Origin: JAHDCC01 sp964551835
Lineage (GTDB): Bacteria; Actinomycetota; Acidimicrobiia; Acidimicrobiales; SZUA-35
Reading direction: 5' to 3'
Assembly (NCBI GenBank): GCA_964551835.1
Contig: CAZKEM010000090.1
Coordinates: 1-19,175, forward strand
Length of the DNA: 19,175 nt
Shown here: positions 1-7,003 of the stretch, piece by piece
Layout of the letters: the number at the start of each line of letters is the position of its first letter
How positions within the stretch are numbered: the stretch's first letter is position 1
Notes under the pieces: model-generated
What the model was told of the DNA's origin: nothing
The model's input: only the letters and a program-made list of their open reading frames with translations
Database searches by the model: none
Made by a program: the position numbers and the translations under genes

Positions 1-229
1 GTCTAGCACTACTGCGACTACAGCCGCTACTTTTTCCCTCCGGGACGTTGTCGACCGTAATCACCGGCGCGGAGTGGCTCACAAATCTGCTTATGTCGAC
101 AGCGTGTCTAGCGGGAGCCGTCGCGGTCCGAAGAACCATGACAGTAGCCGAGCAGTACTGACAAGGCGCTGCCCGCGTCTAGCTGAATGATCTTGCGAGC
201 CCGTGAATCGACCAGCACGTCGACGTTGG
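1..229. other. left-edge stretch without a supported gene
   Basis: No convincing coding region is seen before the first gene. Short open frames exist on both strands here (for example a GTG at 62-64 on the minus strand open to the window edge), but they are too short and lack recognisable motifs, ribosome sites or -10 boxes. The last part must hold the promoter of the downstream gene. Confidence 0.4.
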
Positions 230-235
230 TACAGT
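230..235 (+). promoter_or_regulatory. -10 box TACAGT of a probable leaderless promoter
   Basis: TACAGT fits TANNNT and lies 6 nt before the ATG at 242. Transcription would start at or next to the start codon. No Shine-Dalgarno sequence is present. No good -35 box was found. Confidence 0.5.
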
Positions 236-241
236 GGAACG

Positions 242-667
242 ATGTTGGTTGTTCTAGGGCCAGTCGATAGTGGTGAAGTACTTGGTTGGGTGAAATTCGC
301 GCGTCGGATCATTTGCGAAATCCGCCTCAACCCCGATGATTTGCAAGGCGTCGTTACCGAAGACATGCTGGTGGCTTGGTCCCGGCTAATCGACCAGTGG
401 GATCAACAGGCCCGCAAAAACCCCATCTTTCGATGGTCTGAAACTATCGAAAGTGATCAAGCGGAATACTTGTTGCATGGCTTCGAGCGCTGCCTGCAAT
501 CGAGGTCCATACGCCAATCCGCAACGCCCGAAGAACGAAATACCCAAAAAAGGTTCTCGATTCAGATCGTTCAAGCATTTGTTGACGGGCTATCAGAACA
601 AGGGCGTTCCTGCCAACACTACGTCGACCAGGTACGGATATCGGTCGGGGCGCTCCTCGACCAATAA
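242..667 (+). CDS. conserved-looking hypothetical protein, about 141 aa
   Basis: I do not recognise a named family. The protein is soluble, without signal peptide or membrane segment, and looks mostly helical with many charged residues. The C-terminal half (EYLLHGFERCLQS, then a helix with FVDGL and a final VGALLD) resembles short uncharacterised proteins I associate with actinobacteria, but that is memory-based and weak. I chose ATG 242 over the longer in-frame GTG 203 because TACAGT sits 6 nt upstream, fitting a leaderless start, and because the extra 13 residues are low-value basic sequence. It converges on the amidohydrolase gene, with 20 bp between the stop codons. Confidence 0.6.
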   Translation: MLVVLGPVDSGEVLGWVKFARRIICEIRLNPDDLQGVVTEDMLVAWSRLIDQWDQQARKNPIFRWSETIESDQAEYLLHGFERCLQSRSIRQSATPEERNTQKRFSIQIVQAFVDGLSEQGRSCQHYVDQVRISVGALLDQ

Positions 668-687
668 CATAGGCGACGTTGCTAGGC

Positions 688-2298
688 TCAACGGCTACGC
701 AAACTCATGCCTGGAACAGCCCCAGGGACCAGGTGGCCATGGTCAACGACTCTCGTTCCGCCAACTAACACAAGATCGAACCCGACAGACGCCTCGGCTG
801 GGTTCGCTACCGTCGCCCGGTCGGCAACAGTAGCCGGGTCAAAAACGACGATGTCGGCGTCGGCGCCTTCCCGTAGCCAGCCCTTGTTTTTCATCGCGGG
901 AATCATAGGAGACACCGCCGATGCAGGAAGAATAGTCAGTTTGCGCAGAGCTGCGTGTATATCGACGACACCGAGATCGCGAACATACCGTCCGAGGGTT
1001 CGGGAAAACGTTCCCGCGCCGCGGGGGTGGTGGTTCAGACCGGAGCTCGCTATGGCGTCACTCGCAACGATTGTCCAAGGAACACCGAATGCCTGGTTGA
1101 CATCGTCTTCAGGTATCGACCCTAAGGCAGCCACCAGCTTATTGTCGCTCCGAGCCTGACCGAACGTCGCTTCTGTCAGACGTTGATCGGTTCCCGCCAC
1201 TTGAAGGTCTTCGTAGGCTAATCCGAAACGCTGCTGCCAACCAGCGGAGAACCGAGCACTGGCTAGGAAGGTTCCCCAAAAGTCGTAGGGATAGAAGCAA
1301 GCTGAGACTTTTAAGTCCTGACTTCTTGCGACTTCGATCAGCTCGATCGCTTGACGCATTTGGGTGGTGCCGCCTGTACTGGTTATGTGCTCGATATGGA
1401 CCGGCACCCCAAACCGACGCGCAACGTCGATCGCTTCGGAGATACCATCCAGCGCTGGCTGCAGCGAGTCGACTCCACTATGCCGGGTATGAAAGAAGCA
1501 CGTGTGACCGTATTCAGCCGCCACAGACGCCAACCTGTAGAGCTCATCGGTTGTGGTCCCAGGAGAGTATTCGGGTGAGAAAGAGATGCCTGCCAGGCCA
1601 CCTTGGAGCGCATCTCTTGCAAGGCCTTCAAGTCGATCAAGGGCAGATGCCGATAGCGGGAGGTCGGGTCTCGACTTAAGATCGAAGCCGCGCATAAAGT
1701 GCTGATGGAACGCGCCTCCGAAGTTGACTGCTGTCTTGCCGCTATAGGTTTCGAAATATTCGGGTGCATAGTTGGACACGCCATGCATGGCCAGGTTGGT
1801 GGTCACCCCGTCGAGGAGTTTCAGACCGGTTCCGAAGGGGTTTGGCTCGTAGGACAAGATGTCGATGAACCCCGGGGCTACAATCCGACCGGTTGCTGAG
1901 ATTTTCGACGGGCTCGCCAGTTCTGCCGACGAGATGGCGGCGACCCTACCGTCGAGGATCCCAACGTTCGCGACGGCGTCGAAGCCCGTCTCAGGGTCGA
2001 TCACTCTGCCGCCGTCAATGGTCGCATCAAAAACTATTCCGTTAAACCGTTTAACATCGACCGATGGTTCAGGAAGGACCGGAGGTTTGGTTCGAGATGA
2101 CGATTGTTTGGAAGGCCCGTCGACGACGAGACGTTGGTTGTTGTCGTGTAACTTCTGGCTGCCAAGATATAGGCCGAACGCCCCGTAACAGGCAGCGACG
2201 AGCATTTCGCGTCGACTTACGTCGGCTCCGATCAGCGACGCGGCCCTTCTTCTATGGAAGAACCCGTCCCGGCTGCTACTTCTCGGAGCACTTGACAT
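688..2298 (-). CDS. Tat-exported amidohydrolase, N-acyl-D-amino-acid deacylase-like
   Basis: A 536-aa member of the amidohydrolase superfamily, closest to D-aminoacylase/D-glutamate deacylase, enzymes that hydrolyse N-acyl-D-amino acids. A twin-arginine-like motif (SRREM, residues 28-32) followed by a hydrophobic stretch (33-47) suggests Tat export or membrane anchoring. The small beta domain starts near 88; APGFID (141-146) leads into the TIM barrel. The family's HxH metal pair after this motif is absent: the sequence reads ILSYEPNPFG. The bridging Cys of the family (GNCG) appears as His172 (AMHG). Other ligands look kept: H270 (FFHTRH), H304 (HIEH), D414 (VASDA) and the HPR..GTFSR segment at 424-433. 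The start is supported by TACTTT 7 nt upstream of the ATG. The changed metal site makes the exact reaction uncertain; it could be a variant hydrolase or a non-classical one. Confidence 0.85.
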   Translation of the reverse strand: MSSAPRSSSRDGFFHRRRAASLIGADVSRREMLVAACYGAFGLYLGSQKLHDNNQRLVVDGPSKQSSSRTKPPVLPEPSVDVKRFNGIVFDATIDGGRVIDPETGFDAVANVGILDGRVAAISSAELASPSKISATGRIVAPGFIDILSYEPNPFGTGLKLLDGVTTNLAMHGVSNYAPEYFETYSGKTAVNFGGAFHQHFMRGFDLKSRPDLPLSASALDRLEGLARDALQGGLAGISFSPEYSPGTTTDELYRLASVAAEYGHTCFFHTRHSGVDSLQPALDGISEAIDVARRFGVPVHIEHITSTGGTTQMRQAIELIEVARSQDLKVSACFYPYDFWGTFLASARFSAGWQQRFGLAYEDLQVAGTDQRLTEATFGQARSDNKLVAALGSIPEDDVNQAFGVPWTIVASDAIASSGLNHHPRGAGTFSRTLGRYVRDLGVVDIHAALRKLTILPASAVSPMIPAMKNKGWLREGADADIVVFDPATVADRATVANPAEASVGFDLVLVGGTRVVDHGHLVPGAVPGMSLRSR

Positions 2299-2305
2299 CG
2301 TTTCT

Positions 2306-2311
2306 AAAGTA
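2306..2311 (-). promoter_or_regulatory. -10 box TACTTT, leaderless start of amidohydrolase gene
   Basis: Read on the minus strand, TACTTT is followed by 7 nt and the ATG at 2298. No Shine-Dalgarno sequence is visible between them, so translation probably starts at the mRNA 5' end. Confidence 0.6.
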
Positions 2312-2432
2312 GTTCGGCGGCGTAGTTAGGGCGAGGATGCTAACCTCGGCATCGATGCAAACACTTGAAGCGCCGCAGACGTCATTCGCAACGAATATCT
2401 GCTGACTCGCGCTTGTTTGCGTCAGCAACGAC

Positions 2433-2438
2433 TACTGT
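2433..2438 (+). promoter_or_regulatory. -10 box TACTGT, leaderless start of purK
   Basis: TACTGT is followed by 7 nt and GTG at 2446. This decides the start of purK, because the open frame extends 81 nt further upstream without family similarity. Confidence 0.6.
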
Positions 2439-2445
2439 TTTATGG

Positions 2446-3588
2446 GTGACACGAGAACTGCCTGCTCTACATCAGCTGGGAATTGTCGGCGCGGGCCAGA
2501 TAGCACGGATGACTCACCAAGCTGCTCTGCAACTAGGAATCACTCCCCGTCTTTTAGCTGAGAACGCCAGCGACTCAGCGGCTCAAGCCGCGCCGCAGGC
2601 AACGTTTAGCCATCCGGACACCCTCTACAGTTTCGCATCTGACTGTGAAGTCATCACCTTTGAACATGAGCGAATCGATATCGGTCTGCTGGCCGCTCTC
2701 GAACGCGAAGCTGTCATCATTCGTCCTGGGGTCAAAACAATCCGGGCCGCGTTCGATCGCCTTCATCAGCGACGAACACTTTCGAATAGGGGCTTTCTGG
2801 TCCCCACCTACGCCGAACTCCGAAGCCCCGACGACGTAATCGACTTTGCTGAAAAGGTTGGATACCCGTTCGTGATAAAGACCATTCGATCCGGTATGCC
2901 AGGTCAATCCAATGTTTGGAAGGTGCCAGACAGCCACACTGCGCTGCGGGTCTTAGCGGAGAACCTTGGCCGTGATCTCATGGCCGAAGAACATCTGGAC
3001 ATTCTGAGCGAGCTGGTGGTTCTTGTTGTCAGACGTCCGGGTGGAAATATACGAACCTACCCTGTCGCCGAAACCATGATCGAGAATGGTTCGTGCCATA
3101 CCGTTCGGATCCCAGCATCGATCGGAGACCGCGTGGCGGCCGAATCGGTCGAACTCGCAGAACGAATCGCTTCCGAGCTAGAAGCCGTCGGTGTTTTGGC
3201 CGTTGAACTCTTCGTCACGACCAAGGGGTTGGTAGTCAACGAGTTGGCCGCGCGCCCTCACAACGCGGGACATCCGACAATCGAAGCGGCCGCAACTTCA
3301 CAGTTTGAGAATCATGTGCGAGCGATTCTAGATCTACCGCTAGGTATAACGACACTTAGATCCCCGGCGGTCGTATCAATAAATATCATCGGCTGGTTGG
3401 ATGGATTCGACCCTGCGCAGAACCTCCCCGATGCGTTGGCCGTTGAGGGAGTCAGTGTTCACTTGTACGGGAAACGTCCACGAAAGAGCCGGAAACTGGG
3501 CCACATCACAGCCATGGGAGATTCGTTCGAACAAGCTCAGGCCCTCGCCCGACGGGCGGAGTCGGCGCTAAAAGGTCGGCACCGCTAG
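2446..3588 (+). CDS. purK: N5-carboxyaminoimidazole ribonucleotide synthase PurK
   Basis: ATP-grasp enzyme of de novo purine synthesis: it carboxylates AIR with bicarbonate and ATP to give N5-CAIR in the cytoplasm. From GTG 2446 the protein is 380 aa, normal for PurK. Visible hallmarks are the N-terminal dinucleotide-like GIVGAGQIARM (about 12-22), the TFEHE motif, the ATP-grasp region with GYPFVIKT, the metal/substrate signature NELAARPHNAGH starting at residue 265, the SQFENHVRAI helix, and the C-terminal YGKRPRKSRKLGHIT motif. The upstream 27 codons of the open frame (Arg/Ser-rich) do not fit the family, and a -10 box lies 7 nt before the GTG. purE, often next to purK, is not in the window. 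It is divergent from the amidohydrolase and convergent with the CBS gene. Confidence 0.93.
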   Translation: MTRELPALHQLGIVGAGQIARMTHQAALQLGITPRLLAENASDSAAQAAPQATFSHPDTLYSFASDCEVITFEHERIDIGLLAALEREAVIIRPGVKTIRAAFDRLHQRRTLSNRGFLVPTYAELRSPDDVIDFAEKVGYPFVIKTIRSGMPGQSNVWKVPDSHTALRVLAENLGRDLMAEEHLDILSELVVLVVRRPGGNIRTYPVAETMIENGSCHTVRIPASIGDRVAAESVELAERIASELEAVGVLAVELFVTTKGLVVNELAARPHNAGHPTIEAAATSQFENHVRAILDLPLGITTLRSPAVVSINIIGWLDGFDPAQNLPDALAVEGVSVHLYGKRPRKSRKLGHITAMGDSFEQAQALARRAESALKGRHR

Positions 3589-3604
3589 CCCGCCTAAGTC
3601 CAGC

Positions 3605-4033
3605 TCAGCGACCCGAAATGTAGTTTTCCAGTTGAGATCGTTCTCGCTCGAGTTCTCCCAGTCGTACCTTGACCACATCGCCAATGCTGATAATTCCGAC
3701 TAACTTCTCATCAACTTGTACAGGAACGTGACGGATTCGGCCGGTCGTCATCATCGACACAAGATCGTCTACACTCTGGTCAGGCGTGCAGGTTGTTACC
3801 TTCGCGGTCATTAACTCCGCAACTCGCGTCGACGTCAGTTCGTCCGAGTCCGGGATAGCACGCACGACATCTCGCTCTGACAAAATACCTTCAACGGTTT
3901 CGTTGTCGGATGACACAACCAACGCGCCGATACCAAAATCGGCGAGTTTTTGGACGGCGACACCGACGCTGTCAGTCGGTTGAACGGTTTCGACGGCGGA
4001 CCCTTTGGAACGAAGAATATCTGCTACTTTCAT
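3605..4033 (-). CDS. tandem CBS-domain protein
   Basis: A 142-aa protein made of two CBS motifs (about residues 5-60 and 72-128) and a short charged C-terminal helix. Pairs of CBS domains form a Bateman module that binds adenine nucleotides or related ligands and senses energy state; stand-alone versions are common in bacteria and their partners are usually unknown. Typical features are the VADILRSKG opening, the GILSERDVVRAI end of the first CBS, VAELMTAKVTTC opening the second, and RHVPVQVDEKLVGIISIGDVVK closing it (quoted in part only as a guide to the region). The internal ATG at 4033 is chosen because GGAGG lies 6 nt upstream; the 19 residues encoded before it do not fit the family. It follows the AlgH/YqgE gene on the same strand after about 83 bp, so the two may be cotranscribed. 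Confidence 0.9.
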   Translation of the reverse strand: MKVADILRSKGSAVETVQPTDSVGVAVQKLADFGIGALVVSSDNETVEGILSERDVVRAIPDSDELTSTRVAELMTAKVTTCTPDQSVDDLVSMMTTGRIRHVPVQVDEKLVGIISIGDVVKVRLGELERERSQLENYISGR

Positions 4034-4039
4034 CTCGAA

Positions 4040-4044
4040 CCTCC
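4040..4044 (-). promoter_or_regulatory. Shine-Dalgarno GGAGG for the CBS gene
   Basis: On the minus strand GGAGG precedes the ATG at 4033 by 6 nt. It sets the start codon and shows that leadered, SD-dependent genes coexist with leaderless ones here. Confidence 0.7.
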
Positions 4045-4116
4045 AGTAACTTAGTGTGCCACACCGCTGCCCAAAAGGCGAATAAATCAAACTTCAGTCA
4101 GGCAAACGGCGAAAAA

Positions 4117-4653
4117 CTAGTTTACTGAAGTGTCGGCTGGGTAGTGGGCGTACCAGGCCATCTCATCGCGTTGCCGGCGCAGAATTGCAGCCCATAGTTT
4201 CTTAGGCTCAGGAAAGAAGACATCGTCGGCGGTACCGTCGACAATCCACCACCCTCCGCTACCTATTTCGCCTTCTAGTTGACCCGGCGCCCAACCAGCG
4301 TAGCCAGCGAAAATACGGACCTCGTCAACCGAGCTGGTCGCCAACGTTGGCTGGCTGTCCAAGTCGACCGAATGCATGCCATGCGCCAACTCCCCCGGGA
4401 CCGAACCGCGACCCAATGCCACGATCGACTCAGGGCTGACCGGACCGCCTGCAAACAAATTCTGGGGCTGGTTAACTGAATCTTCCCACCCTGCGAGGGT
4501 TTCTGCGACTGTCACATTCGACGGTCGATTCAGAATAAGCCCGAACGCCCCTTGTTCATTGTGTTCAAGCAGCATAGTGACCGTCATATCGAAATGAATA
4601 TCTGAATAGTCTGGCCGGGCGATCACGATTCGACCAGCATGAGTCGAGGACAT
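4117..4653 (-). CDS. AlgH/YqgE family (UPF0301) protein
   Basis: A 178-aa protein of the UPF0301 family, named after AlgH/YqgE. The family is widespread; its biochemical role is not settled. Matching features are GRIVIARP near the N-terminus, the LEHNEQGAFGLILNRP core, NLFAGGPVS, the acidic middle, and the FAGYAGWAPGQLEGEI block, which is the most diagnostic element, followed by GGWWIVDG. An upstream in-frame ATG at 4674 would add seven residues, but TACCCT lies 7 nt before the ATG at 4653 and the family normally begins close to the IVIARP strand, so 4653 is preferred. The gene is divergent from methionine aminopeptidase with a 116-bp gap and precedes the CBS gene. Confidence 0.9.
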   Translation of the reverse strand: MSSTHAGRIVIARPDYSDIHFDMTVTMLLEHNEQGAFGLILNRPSNVTVAETLAGWEDSVNQPQNLFAGGPVSPESIVALGRGSVPGELAHGMHSVDLDSQPTLATSSVDEVRIFAGYAGWAPGQLEGEIGSGGWWIVDGTADDVFFPEPKKLWAAILRRQRDEMAWYAHYPADTSVN

Positions 4654-4660
4654 GGGCCTT

Positions 4661-4666
4661 AGGGTA
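4661..4666 (-). promoter_or_regulatory. -10 box TACCCT, leaderless start of yqgE-like gene
   Basis: On the minus strand TACCCT is followed by 7 nt and the ATG at 4653. It overlaps what would be codons of the longer ORF, arguing for the shorter start. A loose TTGGAA lies 19 nt upstream as a possible -35. Confidence 0.5.
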
Positions 4667-4755
4667 GTCGACATACCGTGACTTGTTCCAACGGCATCTC
4701 CTAGAGGAATTGGCTTAACGACATGAACGGATAGCGAGCAGTTGGACTACCCAGC

Positions 4756-4761
4756 TAGACT
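4756..4761 (+). promoter_or_regulatory. -10 box TAGACT, leaderless start of map
   Basis: TAGACT is followed by 8 nt and ATG 4770. There is no Shine-Dalgarno sequence. It faces the divergent yqgE-like promoter about 90 bp away. Confidence 0.5.
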
Positions 4762-4769
4762 CGGACCAT

Positions 4770-5738
4770 ATGGGAGTCTTGCCAAAAGCAAATGACAGTT
4801 GTTGGTGCGGTAGTGACAAAAAATATAAGCGCTGCCATAAAGGCAAGAAGACTGTTTCGCCTGGCAAATTGACACCCCAGCGGACAGTCCCTGACACTAT
4901 TGCCAAACCGACATGGGCTGATACAGGGGTAGTTGAACGTTGGGACGAACCTGCAGTTAAGTCACCCGAAATCATCGAACGCATGCGTCTCACAGCGGTT
5001 GAGGCGGCGGACACGCTGGCGTACCTCGGATCGTTGTGTACGCCCGGAACCACGACCGAAGAAATCGATGTCGCGTGCCACACCATGGCTATCGAAAAAG
5101 GCTCCTACCCTAGTCCTCTCAACTACCCTGGTATGGCCGACCCGTTCCCGAAGTCGGTCTGCACATCTGTCAACGAAGTAATATGCCACGGTATTCCCGA
5201 TGACAGGAGCTTAGAAGACGGCGACATCATCAATATCGACGTCACCTTGTTCAAACGTGGCGTGCATGGGGATACCAACGCCACATTTTTTGTCGGAGAA
5301 GTCGATGAGTTGTCAAAGGAACTGACAACCGTCACCCGTGACTGCCTCCGGTACGGCATCGACGCCGCCAAACCAGGGCAGCCGCTGAACGCTATCGGTC
5401 GCGCCATTCAGGACCACGCTGAGGCAAAAGGCTTCGGGGTCGTGCGCGACTTCGTCGGGCACGGCATCGGGGAGCAGTTCCATACAGACTTGCAGATCTG
5501 CCACTATTACCACCCAGGCCTCACGCGAATTATCGAACCCGGAATGACCTTTACCATTGAACCGATGATTACGACCGGGTCATGGCGATCTGACATGTGG
5601 GCAGATGGCTGGACGGCTTCAACCGCGGACCGCAGCTGGACGGCCCAATTCGAACACACTCTGTTGATTGAAGATGACGGAGCGGTAATTCTGACTGAAC
5701 CCGCCGATACCTCTGTCCACCCGTACTGGGCACTTTAA
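4770..5738 (+). CDS. map: type I methionine aminopeptidase with N-terminal SEC-C zinc motif
   Basis: Removes the initiator methionine from new proteins. The 322-aa protein is longer than minimal type I enzymes because of a 60-residue extension holding a SEC-C zinc-binding motif: C11, C13, C22 and H23 in CWCGSDKKYKRCH. SEC-C motifs are known from SecA and from some actinobacterial methionine aminopeptidases and probably help ribosome or protein docking. The pita-bread catalytic domain follows, with H140 (ICHGIP), dimetal ligands D157, D168 (INIDVTL, HGDTNATF), H231 (GHGIG), E264 (TIEPM) and E295 (FEHT). All catalytic residues are present. The start ATG fits both the motif position and the -10 box upstream. 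A membrane protein gene follows on the same strand after 71 bp with its own promoter-like sequence. Confidence 0.95.
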   Translation: MGVLPKANDSCWCGSDKKYKRCHKGKKTVSPGKLTPQRTVPDTIAKPTWADTGVVERWDEPAVKSPEIIERMRLTAVEAADTLAYLGSLCTPGTTTEEIDVACHTMAIEKGSYPSPLNYPGMADPFPKSVCTSVNEVICHGIPDDRSLEDGDIINIDVTLFKRGVHGDTNATFFVGEVDELSKELTTVTRDCLRYGIDAAKPGQPLNAIGRAIQDHAEAKGFGVVRDFVGHGIGEQFHTDLQICHYYHPGLTRIIEPGMTFTIEPMITTGSWRSDMWADGWTASTADRSWTAQFEHTLLIEDDGAVILTEPADTSVHPYWAL

Positions 5739-5763
5739 GGCGTGACCTTGAACCCGCCATTAA

Positions 5764-5769
5764 TACACT
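5764..5769 (+). promoter_or_regulatory. possible -10 box TACACT with a short SD leader
   Basis: TACACT lies about 40 nt before GTG 5810, followed by CAGGAG just before the start. This would give a leader of roughly 33 nt with a ribosome site, in contrast to the leaderless neighbours. Only the match to TANNNT supports it. Confidence 0.35.
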
Positions 5770-5809
5770 AAGCTCGTTTAAAGCCTCAGTCGGAACCTCA
5801 GGAGTCGCC

Positions 5810-7003
5810 GTGCGCAGAGCACTCGGATCACTATTGTTAAGCTTGTCGCTCGTGTTGGCCACCGTCAGTTGGTCCGGTTTTATCATGACTAGAACCGTTT
5901 TCGACCCAGGTCGATCAGAACGCCTAGCCGACGAGCTCCTAGAAAACGAAGATGTTCGCGCCGTCATCATTGAACGACTAGCTGAAACGATCAACCAAAC
6001 TATCCCACCCGACATCGCTATTGACGACGCACAACTCGAAACCGCGGCCGAGACGGTTTTGGATGATGCAGCAGTGCAGGAGCTCGTCAAGGAAAAGCTC
6101 GTCGTTGCACACCAAAATGCCCTTGATGGAGTCGATGAGCCGGTACAAGTCGATGCCACAGTTATTGGCCAAGCTGGCCGAGACGCCGCTGTCGCACAGC
6201 AACCAGCACTCGACGGCGTACTACCTGAAGTGCCGCCAGTCGAAATAAGTGTCCCAACCAGTGGTTTTGCATGGCTTGGCACAGTGAACAGCTACGTGCG
6301 GACCGTGTCACTATTTACCGGTATAGCTGCCGTCGCTGGAATTCTGATCTCGTTGTTCATCACCTCAGATCGGCCCCGTGTACTTCGCCGAGTCGCTTAC
6401 TGGGCCTTCGGCGCCGCCGCGTTTTGGATAGTCGCGGCGATAGTTGCGCCATGGGTGATAAGTCTCATTTCGCCGTCATCAATGGTCCTAGCTTCAGCAG
6501 CGATCAACGTGTTCTTTGGAGCTATGATTCCCCCTGCAATTGGTATGGCAATCTTTGGGGCCGTACTGTTTGGCATCAGCTCGTTTCTTCCGCGGTACAA
6601 CAAACAAAAGACCGCAGGACAGGTACAGGCTTCCCGCCAACGGCCGCAACAACACAGACCTCAACAACGAGCCAGGCCTCAACAACAAGCCACTCGGCAC
6701 CGGACACCCAAACCCGCCAGCGGGGATGTTCGATATCAGCAGGGCTACCAACCAGAAGCACGTCCAGCCAACTTCGACAATCAGAGATTACAGCGACAGG
6801 TTGACGCATCAAGGGCAGCAAATAGCCGAGAGTTTGTCGACAACAATACGGTCGAAGACTACTCGGGACCGAACCAGCATCAAGAGTCGTCGCCCCAGGA
6901 AGAAGATTGGTTCGAATCCCCGACCGGGCATCATTCGCCAGCTATCCGCGAAAGCGACCCATGGGACGACAACCCTCCAGTGAGCCAGCAACGCCCTAAC
7001 TGA
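5810..7003 (+). CDS. multi-pass membrane protein with long disordered Gln/Pro/Arg-rich tail
   Basis: No named family recognised. The 397-aa protein has a hydrophobic N-terminal segment (5-25, signal anchor), an outer soluble region of about 140 residues rich in Asp/Glu/Ala helices (30-160), then three or four membrane segments (about 166-185, 194-219, 227-259), and a cytoplasmic tail from about 263 to 397. The tail is low-complexity: first Gln/Arg/Pro-rich and basic (with repeats such as RPQQHRPQQ), then mixed acidic. The start is GTG with CAGGAG 5 nt upstream. The last 8 bp overlap the end of the convergent hydrolase gene. Topology (one anchor, outer domain, membrane bundle) suggests an envelope protein; the basic tail could contact nucleic acid, lipid headgroups or a protein partner, but nothing shows which. 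Confidence 0.8.
   Translation: MRRALGSLLLSLSLVLATVSWSGFIMTRTVFDPGRSERLADELLENEDVRAVIIERLAETINQTIPPDIAIDDAQLETAAETVLDDAAVQELVKEKLVVAHQNALDGVDEPVQVDATVIGQAGRDAAVAQQPALDGVLPEVPPVEISVPTSGFAWLGTVNSYVRTVSLFTGIAAVAGILISLFITSDRPRVLRRVAYWAFGAAAFWIVAAIVAPWVISLISPSSMVLASAAINVFFGAMIPPAIGMAIFGAVLFGISSFLPRYNKQKTAGQVQASRQRPQQHRPQQRARPQQQATRHRTPKPASGDVRYQQGYQPEARPANFDNQRLQRQVDASRAANSREFVDNNTVEDYSGPNQHQESSPQEEDWFESPTGHHSPAIRESDPWDDNPPVSQQRPN

Noticed and set aside
1..64. GTG at 62-64 on the minus strand with an open frame to the left edge
   Set aside because: Only 21 codons are visible, with Ser-rich low-information sequence and no promoter box or well-placed ribosome site.
91..366. Minus-strand open frame of 91 codons
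   Set aside because: Overlaps the first gene, is Arg/Ser/Thr-rich as expected of a shadow frame, and has no family motif.
5569..6282. 237-codon minus-strand open frame
   Set aside because: Antisense to the end of map and the start of the membrane protein; Ser/Thr/Ala/Cys-rich shadow without motifs.
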